Shown: positions 1-7,683 of the stretch, piece after piece
How positions within the stretch are numbered: the first letter of the stretch is position 1
Layout: the number at the start of each line of letters is the position of its first letter
NCBI GenBank assembly: GCA_017617065.1
Contig: JAFZWP010000004.1
Location: forward strand, 62,001 to 126,000
From: Bacilli bacterium
GTDB lineage: Bacteria; Bacillota_I; Bacilli_A; ML615J-28; CAG-698
Direction: 5' to 3'
DNA length: 64,000 bases
Notes under the pieces: generated by a model
The model's input: the letters and a program-made list of their open reading frames with translations, nothing else
The model's database searches: none
Told to the model about the DNA's origin: nothing
Program-made: the position numbers and the translations under genes

Positions 1-491
1 AACTACTAGCTAAACTCGGCTTAGTAGAAAAAGAAGTAACTGAAGCTGGTATGATGTATAATGCTCAATATTTTAGACCAGTTTACATAATTTCAGGTAT
101 TTGGGAAGGTGCAGGCTATGGCTCAATTGTATATTTTGCTGCTGTTATAGCAATAAACCCAACAAGTTATGAAGCTGCTCAAATCGATGGAGCTGGTAAA
201 ATGGCACAAATGAGATATGTAGTATTACCTGCGATGTTATCTACAATCGTAATTATGTTAATCGTTCGTATTGGATCATTACTATCAATTGGATACGAAC
301 AAGTAATTCTACTTAAAACTACTTATACAGAAGTTACTGCTCAAGTAGTATCAACTCTAGCCCTCGATTGGCAAGAGAGTGGTTTAGCATTTTCAACAGT
401 TCCAGAATTTGTAAATAACATTACAAGTATGGTACTAGTAATTGGTGCTAACCTAATTAGTAAGAAAGCAACGGATACTTCGTTATACTAG
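1..491 (+). CDS. sugar ABC transporter permease, LplB type (5' partial)
   Basis: The reading frame is open to the window edge (first full codon at position 3), so only the C-terminal part is present. It is an inner-membrane permease subunit of a carbohydrate ABC importer. The permease EAA loop that docks on the ATPase is visible (EAAQIDGAGKMAQMRYVVLP), followed by two hydrophobic segments and the family-typical end with a helix before the polar C-terminus. It lies 8 bp ahead of a second permease gene and heads an operon with a binding lipoprotein and an ATPase. The family (LplB/YteP, oligosaccharide or aldouronate-like sugars) is clear, but the substrate cannot be read from the sequence. Confidence 0.88.
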   Translation, partial: LLAKLGLVEKEVTEAGMMYNAQYFRPVYIISGIWEGAGYGSIVYFAAVIAINPTSYEAAQIDGAGKMAQMRYVVLPAMLSTIVIMLIVRIGSLLSIGYEQVILLKTTYTEVTAQVVSTLALDWQESGLAFSTVPEFVNNITSMVLVIGANLISKKATDTSLY

Positions 492-499
492 GTGATAAT

Positions 500-1399
500 A
501 TGAAACGTAGATTAGAAGTATCAGAACTAATATTTAAGATTTTAGCGTATACATTGCTTACAGCCTTCGCAATTTGTTGCTTGTATCCATTCATATACGC
601 TATATCATCAGCCATCTCTGGAAGGGATGTAGTAGATAACAATGCAATTATCTTACTTCCTAAAGATATTCAGTTTGCAGCATTCGCCGAAATCTTTAAG
701 AATAATGCTTTCTGGATTAGTTATGCTAACACATTATTCTTAACATTCTATGGAACTGTATTTTCACTGTTTGTAGCAATACTAGGTGGATATGCTTTAA
801 GTAAGAAGAGATTATTATTTAGAAAAGGTTTCAACTTTATTTTAGTATTCACAATGTGGTTCTCAGCAGGTGTTGTTCCTCAATACCTAAATTATAAAAA
901 GACTTTAACAGTATTTAATAGTATCGGTATTCAAGATACTAAATGGATGATTGTTATTGCCATGGGTATGGCAGCAATGAACATAATTTTGTTGAGAAAT
1001 GCATTTGAAGGCGTTCCTTCAGAAATTGAAGAAGCAGCCATAGTCGATGGAGCTACTGAGCTTCAAGTATTGACTAAAGTTTATGTTCCAATGAGTAAGT
1101 CAACAATTGCAACTGTCGGCTTGTTCTTCGGAATTTCTAGGTGGAATGGTTATTATTGGGCACAAAGAATGATTCCAGCAAATCATTCGTTCGAATGGCC
1201 ATTACAAGTTTATATCCGTAGATATCTAGAAGATAACATTTGGAATTCAGACCAAGGAGCAATAAACGTAGAAGTTTACTCTTTGAATTCAATTGTTTAT
1301 ACGATGGTTATCTGTGCGATAATTCCAATTTTGATTATTTACCCTTATATCCAAAAGTATTTTGCAAAAGGCGTAAATATGGGTGGTGTAAAGGAATAA
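500..1399 (+). CDS. sugar ABC transporter permease, LplC/YtcP type
   Basis: This is the second permease of the carbohydrate importer, 299 residues, normal for the family, with about six predicted membrane helices. The EAA loop is EEAAIVDGATELQVLTKVYV at about residues 175-195. The N-terminal helix is followed by an extracytoplasmic segment (SSAISGRDVV) typical of the CUT1 YtcP/LplC group. The start ATG follows a weak site (aggtgataat). Pairing with the upstream LplB-type subunit suggests a heterodimeric channel for a complex carbohydrate. Substrate unknown. Confidence 0.9.
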   Translation: MKRRLEVSELIFKILAYTLLTAFAICCLYPFIYAISSAISGRDVVDNNAIILLPKDIQFAAFAEIFKNNAFWISYANTLFLTFYGTVFSLFVAILGGYALSKKRLLFRKGFNFILVFTMWFSAGVVPQYLNYKKTLTVFNSIGIQDTKWMIVIAMGMAAMNIILLRNAFEGVPSEIEEAAIVDGATELQVLTKVYVPMSKSTIATVGLFFGISRWNGYYWAQRMIPANHSFEWPLQVYIRRYLEDNIWNSDQGAINVEVYSLNSIVYTMVICAIIPILIIYPYIQKYFAKGVNMGGVKE

Positions 1400-1440
1400 T
1401 ATAAAAAAGAATAAAGGAAAAAAGAGGAGGAAATTATTAA

Positions 1441-3795
1441 ATGAAAAGATTTTTAACTTATTCTTTATTATTTTTACTTGTTTTAGTCCTTGTTGGATGC
1501 GGAAAATGTGTTCATAAATGGGATCAAGGTCAAGTAACAAAAGAAGCTACATGCACAGAAGATGGCGTTAAGACATTTACTTGTGAAAAATGTGGCGAAA
1601 CTAAAACTGAAGTTATCAAGGCTAAAGGTCATGATTATCTAGATGGTGTTTGTACTGTTTGTGGTGAAAAAGACCCTGAAGCTAAAGTTTTAGAATATGC
1701 TGATAATACAGAACTTAGATTAGCAGTTGCTCATAACTCGACAGCTACAACTATTACATTCCAAGATGAAAATGTAGTTGGTGATGGTTTATTACTAGCA
1801 GATGGTAAAACATATGTTAAGAATGACTTAAAACCAGTTTGGGCAGAATTAGAAAAATTATTAAAGGTTAAGTTCAATAATGTATACACTGGTGCATCAA
1901 GTGCAGCTAATGAATACAAAGCTTGGAGAACAGATAACTTTGAAGGTGTTGATATCGTTGTTGGTAACGCAAGCGATATGGCAGCAGATGGTAAAGTTGG
2001 TAAGATCGTTGACTTATCTCAATGGTTAGATTACATGCCTAACTTCAAGAGATTCTTAAAGAATAACCCAATTGTTTACTTATCATTATTAAGTGATACT
2101 GAAACAGGTGCTATTTATTATGCTCCATACTTTGATGGTTATGATGATATCGAAAAATACTTCTTAATGCGTATTGACTGGTTACAAACTTTACTTGATG
2201 GTGAAACTTATGCTCCAGCTCAAGATGACACATTCGCAGAAGTTAGTGGTCAAGCAGCAGTTTATACTCCATATATGCCTACAAGCGGAACTGTTAAAGT
2301 TGATGGTTTATCTTCTGATGGCAAGACTGTTATTGAAATTACTAAGAACTATAACACTACATATGGTAACATCGCTGAATGGATGAACAATAAGATCAAT
2401 GATACTCATGGTGCAGTAACTGGTACTGAACTTGTTGTAGCATTTAGAGATTATATCGATAAAGCATACAATGGATTATATGGCACTAAGAGATCAGATT
2501 TATTCGCTGGATATAGCGCTGCATGGGATGTAGATGAATTAGTTGCATTACTTCGTTGCGTTATTACTAACTCATTTGGTTTAACTGGCCAAGAAGAAAA
2601 TAAAGTTACAGGTATTTTCCCTCGTGAAAAGACTCTAGACAGAACTTCTGACTTATTCAAGATGATGAGTATGTTTGGTGTTAGAGGTGTTGAATCTCGT
2701 AATGATTACTTATACTTCAACGCTGAAGGCAAATTAGCTGATGCACGTGGTGATGTAGCTTACGCAGAAGCAGTTGCTAAGATGAACCAATTATATGAAG
2801 AAGGATTAATCCTTAATGAATTTGATACACAAGCAGAAGCTAAGATTAATGTCAACATGTTCAGAAACAACTTAGGTTTCATGATGTATGATTACGTTCA
2901 AACTCAAACTGTTTACAATGAAGATTCAGCTACAAAAGCTAAATGTGCAGAATTCAAATTATCTGCAGTTATGAATCCAGTTGCTAAATGGTATGATGGC
3001 TCAGATGCTAATGGTGTTTATATGAGATTTACTGAATCTTGGAGATCAGTTAAGACTAATGGTTGGTGTATCCCTACAACTTGTACAGGTGATAGACTAC
3101 AAGCTGCTCTAAAATTATTCGATTACATGTATAGCAAAGAAGGTCAAGAATTAATGTCTTATGGCCCAGCTGCATGGAGAAGTGGTAATACAACTCTTTA
3201 TAAAGGTAACCAAATCCCTGAATTAAGCGAAGCAGCATTAGATGAATTATGGAGATTAGGTAAAGGCTCTTACACTGATTATGCACGTAAGTTCTTAGGC
3301 TCAACTCTTCCAATCGGATTCGTTAAAGATCAAGGTATGGAATATCAATGTACAACTGATGGCGGAAAAGAAGGTGCAGCAATCGTATCTGCAGCTATCG
3401 CAGCAGGAACAATTAAACACGTTTCTCCTGAAATCAGCTCTAACTTATTCTATACAATGGTTCCAACAGTTTTACCTACAACTGCAGAACAAGATACTCT
3501 AATCGGTGGTTATGCAGCACTTGGTGCTAGCGGACTATTCTCTACTTCAAAGAACAAATATAATATCTACACAGATATTCTAAAATATGGCTTTGGTTCA
3601 GAACATGCTCTAACTACAGCATTTACATGGACTCCAGCAAGCGGATCAGAAGTTAAGATTGAAACAGTTCCAGCATCAGCTGATGCATGGGTTAACCAAT
3701 TCAAGACACAATTAGGTGGTAACGAATACTTAACAGTTCGTACAGCTGCTTGGATGAAACTTAAAGCTTATTACGATGCAAATATCGCAAAATAA
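1441..3795 (+). CDS. extracellular sugar-binding lipoprotein with N-terminal Cys-rich module
   Basis: A 784-residue substrate-binding protein of the ABC importer, much longer than a typical 450-550 residue LplA-type protein. Residues 1-20 form a lipoprotein signal ending in the lipobox LVGC, so Cys20 should be lipidated. Residues about 23-75 form a small module with paired cysteines (CTEDG, CEKCG, CTVCG) and conserved GH.Y, like the repeat modules seen in Firmicute surface proteins. The remainder looks like a solute-binding fold rich in aromatic residues. A strong GAGGAGG site precedes the ATG. A stable hairpin follows the gene and may raise its mRNA level over the downstream genes. Ligand unknown. 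Confidence 0.87.
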   Translation: MKRFLTYSLLFLLVLVLVGCGKCVHKWDQGQVTKEATCTEDGVKTFTCEKCGETKTEVIKAKGHDYLDGVCTVCGEKDPEAKVLEYADNTELRLAVAHNSTATTITFQDENVVGDGLLLADGKTYVKNDLKPVWAELEKLLKVKFNNVYTGASSAANEYKAWRTDNFEGVDIVVGNASDMAADGKVGKIVDLSQWLDYMPNFKRFLKNNPIVYLSLLSDTETGAIYYAPYFDGYDDIEKYFLMRIDWLQTLLDGETYAPAQDDTFAEVSGQAAVYTPYMPTSGTVKVDGLSSDGKTVIEITKNYNTTYGNIAEWMNNKINDTHGAVTGTELVVAFRDYIDKAYNGLYGTKRSDLFAGYSAAWDVDELVALLRCVITNSFGLTGQEENKVTGIFPREKTLDRTSDLFKMMSMFGVRGVESRNDYLYFNAEGKLADARGDVAYAEAVAKMNQLYEEGLILNEFDTQAEAKINVNMFRNNLGFMMYDYVQTQTVYNEDSATKAKCAEFKLSAVMNPVAKWYDGSDANGVYMRFTESWRSVKTNGWCIPTTCTGDRLQAALKLFDYMYSKEGQELMSYGPAAWRSGNTTLYKGNQIPELSEAALDELWRLGKGSYTDYARKFLGSTLPIGFVKDQGMEYQCTTDGGKEGAAIVSAAIAAGTIKHVSPEISSNLFYTMVPTVLPTTAEQDTLIGGYAALGASGLFSTSKNKYNIYTDILKYGFGSEHALTTAFTWTPASGSEVKIETVPASADAWVNQFKTQLGGNEYLTVRTAAWMKLKAYYDANIAK

Positions 3796-3819
3796 TAGAT
3801 AATTCTATTAAATAATTAT

Positions 3820-3853
3820 TTAACTGGAGGGAAGATTCCTTCCTTCCAGTTAA
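3820..3853 (+). promoter_or_regulatory. intercistronic stem-loop after binding-protein gene
   Basis: Arms 3820-3834 and 3839-3853 pair over 15 bp with a single G-U wobble around an ATTC loop. There is no clean U-run, so it is more likely a partial terminator or an mRNA 3'-end stabiliser of the malE-malF kind than a full stop. It separates the binding-protein gene from the membrane-protein and ATPase genes. Confidence 0.7.
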
Positions 3854-3881
3854 ATCTTAAATTTAGTTCACGAGGTGAATT

Positions 3882-4487
3882 ATGAAAAAACAAATGAAAT
3901 TCCAAAAAATATTCTGCTTTATAATGCTAATATCAAGTGCATTATGTTTTGTTTTCGCACTAGGTATTACCACTAACCTTTATAATGCCACTCTAGCTAA
4001 TGGTTGTGTAATCATTACAGATGCTGGTGAAATTCTAGAAGGTGTTCCTGGAGCAGAAATATATTATGAAATTCAACCATTCAATAAATTATTAGTGCGT
4101 ATTACGATCATTATGATCTTACTTGCTGTCCTTCAATTCGTAGTTAGAACTAATAATAGAAGAAAATATTATATTTCTAATTATGTGGCTACAGCATTAC
4201 AAGTTATTGGATGTGTTGCAATTGCTGGTTGGGCAATTTATGAATTACTTTACTGGCGTGAATATTTCTTAACAATTGATTTTGAAGCATGGCAACAATT
4301 TGCAGAGCTTTATTCAGTTGTAATCTATTCAGATTCTACATTCTGGTTTGATATAGCAATAATAATGTATGGATTAAATATATTATGTTGTGCCGGAATG
4401 ATATTTAACTTAATTTGGAAAATAATGTTGATGAGATATGAAAAACAAGCACTAAATGAAACAACTTTAGTAGAAGGAGCACAATAA
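3882..4487 (+). CDS. four-helix membrane protein in sugar transporter operon, function unknown
   Basis: A 201-residue protein with about four hydrophobic segments (near residues 12-30, 70-88, 105-125 and 158-180) and a long loop between the first two containing acidic residues. I do not recognise a family. A good site (cacgaggtgaatt) precedes the ATG. Its TAA stop shares one base with the ATG of the next gene, so the two are translationally coupled. Its position between the binding protein and the ATPase of a sugar importer suggests a role connected with that transporter, but this is inference only. Confidence 0.75.
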   Translation: MKKQMKFQKIFCFIMLISSALCFVFALGITTNLYNATLANGCVIITDAGEILEGVPGAEIYYEIQPFNKLLVRITIIMILLAVLQFVVRTNNRRKYYISNYVATALQVIGCVAIAGWAIYELLYWREYFLTIDFEAWQQFAELYSVVIYSDSTFWFDIAIIMYGLNILCCAGMIFNLIWKIMLMRYEKQALNETTLVEGAQ

Positions 4488-4927
4488 TGGAAAATATTAA
4501 ATTAGATAAAATGTGCTACAAACGCGATAAGTTAGCATACTTGCTAGTACTTGGTGGCTTAGCCTTAAATGTTTTTTATTTCTTCACTCTATATAAAAGC
4601 AATTCTACATTTTTCTTTAAATATAATGTAGGTATTTCAATTCTTTATAATTTATTATTTATGCTATTTGTGTTTTTAAGTGCTGAAGAAATTAAAAATT
4701 ATCATCGTAATTTCGCAATTTTCTTGTTTGTAATTGGCCTAGCTCAAGTTGTTAGGATATTTATATTACCACTTAATGGCTTACATCAAGATGCTATTAC
4801 TAACAAGAACTTCATATTTATTGCTATTTATTTATCATTATCGGCTGTTTTACTTGTAAGTGGAGCAATTGTTAGTTTTATTAATAGCACAAGACTTAAA
4901 AACTACAAAGCTAGCAAGGGAGAATAG
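4487..4927 (+). CDS. four-helix membrane protein in sugar transporter operon, function unknown
   Basis: A 146-residue protein with four hydrophobic stretches and short polar ends; the C-terminus is basic. It starts one base inside the previous stop (TAATG) and ends 2 bp before the ATPase gene, so it is part of a tightly packed operon. No known domain is recognised. It has the same size class and topology as the neighbours at 3882 and 6005, but I cannot show homology by eye. Confidence 0.72.
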   Translation: MENIKLDKMCYKRDKLAYLLVLGGLALNVFYFFTLYKSNSTFFFKYNVGISILYNLLFMLFVFLSAEEIKNYHRNFAIFLFVIGLAQVVRIFILPLNGLHQDAITNKNFIFIAIYLSLSAVLLVSGAIVSFINSTRLKNYKASKGE

Positions 4928-4929
4928 TT

Positions 4930-6012
4930 ATGTCATCACTTAATTTAATTAACTTAAATAAGATTTATGATCATAACGTTCAAGCTGTTTATGATTTTAA
5001 TTTAGATGTAAATGATGGTGAATTTGTTGTCCTAGTAGGACCTTCTGGCTGCGGAAAGAGTACAACTCTTAGAATGATAGCAGGACTTGAAGATATTACT
5101 AGCGGACAATTAATAATTGATGGTAAAGATGTTACTAAAATGCCACCTAAAGATCGTGATATTGCAATGGTATTCCAAAATTATGCTTTGTATGCACATA
5201 TGACAGTATACGAAAATATGGCATTTTCACTAACTCTAAGAAAAGAAAATAGTGATTTAATTCATACTAAAGTTATGGCTGCAGCCGAAATCTTAGGCCT
5301 AACTAACCAACTTAATAAAAAACCTAAACAATTATCAGGTGGGCAAAGACAAAGAGTAGCAATTGGTAGAGCAATAATTCGTAATCCAAAAGTATTCTTA
5401 TTTGATGAACCATTATCAAATCTAGATGCTAAACTACGTAATTCAATGCGTAGAGAATTATTATTACTACATAAAAAACTTAATGCTACTATAATATATG
5501 TTACTCATGACCAAACAGAAGCTTTGACTCTAGCCGATAAGATTGTTTGTATGTCAATGGGTTATGTTCAACAAGTTGGTACACCACTTGAATTATATGA
5601 TCATCCAAAGAATTTATTTGTAGCAGGGTTTATTGGCTTACCACCGATGAATTTCATAGATGTAGAGATAAAAGAAGATGGCAAGATGGTATGTCCAAGC
5701 TTTGAATACAAGTTATCGGCTGATCATCAAAGATTATTAAAAGAATATGTTGGTAAAACAGTTGTATTTGGTATTAGACCAGAAGATATAACTGAAGATG
5801 GTGATATTGACTTCAAAGTTAAAATTAACGAAAACTTAGGTCAATCAACTCTAGTACACGGACTTGCTAAAGAGAAGAAACTAGTATGTAAATTCAAACG
5901 TTGGTGTACATATAAACAAAACGATATGATTAAGATTGGATTTGTAGAAGAAAAGATGCATTTCTTTGATAAAGAAACAACTAATGCAATTACGGAGGCA
6001 CATAATGAGTAA
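4930..6012 (+). CDS. sugar ABC transporter ATPase, MsmK/UgpC type
   Basis: A 360-residue cytoplasmic ATPase that energises sugar import. It has Walker A GPSGCGKST, Q-loop VFQNYALYAHMT, signature LSGGQRQR, Walker B VFLFDEPLSNLD, the switch His in THDQTEA, and a C-terminal TOBE-like regulatory domain (residues about 235-355). Length is normal, with no helical insertion, in contrast to PotA, OppD and OppF later in this window. LplB/LplC-type importers commonly rely on one shared ATPase encoded elsewhere, so an in-operon ATPase is a useful detail. It could also serve other sugar permeases of the cell. Confidence 0.94.
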   Translation: MSSLNLINLNKIYDHNVQAVYDFNLDVNDGEFVVLVGPSGCGKSTTLRMIAGLEDITSGQLIIDGKDVTKMPPKDRDIAMVFQNYALYAHMTVYENMAFSLTLRKENSDLIHTKVMAAAEILGLTNQLNKKPKQLSGGQRQRVAIGRAIIRNPKVFLFDEPLSNLDAKLRNSMRRELLLLHKKLNATIIYVTHDQTEALTLADKIVCMSMGYVQQVGTPLELYDHPKNLFVAGFIGLPPMNFIDVEIKEDGKMVCPSFEYKLSADHQRLLKEYVGKTVVFGIRPEDITEDGDIDFKVKINENLGQSTLVHGLAKEKKLVCKFKRWCTYKQNDMIKIGFVEEKMHFFDKETTNAITEAHNE

Positions 6013-6553
6013 AATTAAAGAATGGTTCCGTAAAAGATTAGTAACAATTAAAAGACATCCAAATTACATCGCATTAGTATTTATGATTGTAGCTATGTTT
6101 TATTTTAGTTTAAAACTTGAAACTACATCAAATGCCTGTTCTACATTAAACCAACCTTGGATGGGAATTAGTTTATTTGCTACAATGTTATGCTCAATTT
6201 TGTCAGTTGTTTCATTCTTAACAGCATTTCCAAGAAGACAAAAACCTAAATATTTCTCAATTGGCGTAGCATTATTTATGTTAGCACTATCAATCTTTTG
6301 TGATTTTGTAATTCGTTATTTAATCGATTATGCAATTAATGTAAAAGGTGTTCCAATCACTGATGATAAATTATTCGTATATGATGCATATAAAGTATGC
6401 TTAGTTCATATCATAATGCTTGGCGCTTCAATTTTTATGATTGCAACTCTTCCTTTATATAAGAAGTTATTACAAAAGATTAATACATCTATTGAATTAG
6501 ATGATGTAAAAGATATCGAAGAAATTAAAGAAATAGATATAACCGAAGAGTAA
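6005..6553 (+). CDS. four-helix membrane protein at end of sugar transporter operon
   Basis: A 182-residue protein. I place the start at the ATG at 6005 because GGAGG lies just upstream and the start overlaps the end of the ATPase gene by 8 bp. It has a basic N-terminus (WFRKRLVTIKRHP), four hydrophobic segments, and an acidic tail (DDVKDIEEIKEIDITEE). No family recognised. Translational coupling to the ATPase suggests a linked role in transport or its control. Confidence 0.74.
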   Translation: MSKIKEWFRKRLVTIKRHPNYIALVFMIVAMFYFSLKLETTSNACSTLNQPWMGISLFATMLCSILSVVSFLTAFPRRQKPKYFSIGVALFMLALSIFCDFVIRYLIDYAINVKGVPITDDKLFVYDAYKVCLVHIIMLGASIFMIATLPLYKKLLQKINTSIELDDVKDIEEIKEIDITEE

Positions 6554-6573
6554 ATCATTAAATCCTCTTATGA

Positions 6574-6611
6574 AAAGTCTGTAGATATCATTTGGTATCT
6601 ACAGATTTTAT
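6574..6611 (+). terminator. intrinsic terminator of the sugar importer operon
   Basis: Arms TCTGTAGATA (6578-6587) and TATCTACAGA (6596-6605) pair perfectly; flanking A and T runs extend the stem and supply the U-tract. It closes the operon that begins before the window. Confidence 0.85.
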
Positions 6612-6639
6612 TGTTTAATGGTGACATTTAGTTTATAAT
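6611..6639 (+). promoter_or_regulatory. promoter, probably giving a leaderless mRNA
   Basis: -35 TTGTTT (6611-6616), 17-bp spacer, -10 TATAAT (6634-6639). The predicted start falls at about 6646, which is the A of the ATG of the next gene. No Shine-Dalgarno-like sequence lies between the -10 box and the ATG. Confidence 0.7.
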
Positions 6640-6645
6640 TTAATT

Positions 6646-7314
6646 ATGAAAAAGAAAAAATACGTAGAACCAACTAAATATGAAGAAGAAGATTATTCAT
6701 TAAAAGTGGATGCAGTTGAGACACTTACAAAAGCTATTAATGAAGGAACTGTAAAAGAGATTCCTGAAGAACAAAAAAAAGAAGAACAGCAACCATACAA
6801 ACAAGATAAATTAACAAGAATACCTTCATGGATTAAAGTAATCTTTGTTAAGTTTTGGGTTGCTGGAGCAATATGCTTTTTCTTTATGTGGGGACTTGGC
6901 ATGTATATCAAGAATAGTCTTGATATGTATGTAGTAGTAAGTCTTGCATTTGCTTTTATAAATGATTTATTTGTTACTAGCGCCTTTTTATATTTTGAAA
7001 GTGATAAAAAAGAATATCATAAATGGTTATTAGTACCAGTACCAGCTAAAAAGATATGGACAATCTTTGTAAATATCCCAATTGGTTTTTTAGAAGCATT
7101 CTTAATTAATCAACTATATGCTCTAACTAATAAAATAGTAGTAGCAGTTGGTAACCTAGATCCTAATACAATTCCAGTAACTATGGAGCCACTATTATTT
7201 GGTCTATTCTATGTAATAGTCAACTTAATCTTATTATTAATAAAGAATACAATTGTTAATATTGTAAAGGATGCTATTAAAAAAGCAAATAATGAAAAAG
7301 AGCCTACGAACTAG
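6646..7314 (+). CDS. membrane protein of unknown function
   Basis: A 222-residue protein with a charged N-terminal cytoplasmic segment of about 65 residues (rich in Lys, Glu and Gln) followed by four to five hydrophobic segments and a short polar tail. I recognise no family. The TATAAT box ends 6 bp before the ATG and there is no ribosome binding site, so translation is probably leaderless. The stop codon lies inside its terminator stem. It is monocistronic: its own promoter, its own terminator, and a convergent gene follows. Confidence 0.78.
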   Translation: MKKKKYVEPTKYEEEDYSLKVDAVETLTKAINEGTVKEIPEEQKKEEQQPYKQDKLTRIPSWIKVIFVKFWVAGAICFFFMWGLGMYIKNSLDMYVVVSLAFAFINDLFVTSAFLYFESDKKEYHKWLLVPVPAKKIWTIFVNIPIGFLEAFLINQLYALTNKIVVAVGNLDPNTIPVTMEPLLFGLFYVIVNLILLLIKNTIVNIVKDAIKKANNEKEPTN

Positions 7315-7322
7315 GCTCTTTT
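7295..7322 (+). terminator. intrinsic terminator overlapping the stop codon of the 6646 gene
   Basis: AAGAGCCTA and TAGGCTCTT pair around a CGAAC loop, flanked by A and T runs. The TAG stop (7312-7314) opens the right arm. The A/T flanks make it usable in both directions. Confidence 0.87.
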
Positions 7323-7330
7323 AAAATAAA

Positions 7331-7352
7331 AAAGTCTTCTTGAGAAGACTTT
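7331..7352 (-). terminator. intrinsic terminator of the minus-strand small gene
   Basis: AAAGTCTTCT (7331-7340) and AGAAGACTTT (7343-7352) pair. Read on the minus strand the stem is followed by a run of Ts. It overlaps the stop codon of the small gene at 7352. Confidence 0.8.
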
Positions 7353-7552
7353 TATTTTGCAAATGCAATAATGATGTATGCGATAACAACAGCTAATGGT
7401 AAAATGATTGTTCCAATAACGATTAAAGCAATAAATATTTTACCACCAAGAGTTTTAGATGGATTCTTTTGAATTTCAATCTCTACAGAATCATCTAATT
7501 TTTTCTTAGTTTTAATGAACTTTTTGTTATCTTTTTTAGTTTCTTTTGCCAT
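7352..7552 (-). CDS. small single-helix membrane protein, function unknown
   Basis: A 66-residue protein with a lysine-rich first half (KETKKDNKKFIKTKKK) and one hydrophobic helix near the C-terminus, so it is probably an N-in tail-anchored protein. It is likely real: it has its own promoter (7586-7614), an AAGGTGG ribosome site 7 bp before the ATG and its own terminator. No family recognised. A small regulator of a membrane enzyme or a structural small protein are both possible. Confidence 0.75.
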   Translation of the reverse strand: MAKETKKDNKKFIKTKKKLDDSVEIEIQKNPSKTLGGKIFIALIVIGTIILPLAVVIAYIIIAFAK

Positions 7553-7585
7553 AATGTGCCACCTTTATATTTTAACTTCTTAACC

Positions 7586-7614
7586 ATTATATCATAATCA
7601 CATTATCTTTACAA
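7586..7614 (-). promoter_or_regulatory. promoter of the small membrane protein gene
   Basis: On the minus strand: -35 TTGTAA (7609-7614), 17-bp spacer ending in TGA, -10 TATAAT (7586-7591). It has an extended -10 (TGnTATAAT). Confidence 0.8.
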
Positions 7615-7683
7615 TAAAAAAAAGCAATTATAGTTTTAAAAATAAAAGAAGTTGTAGTAAAATGAATATATAATAGGTGTAAT

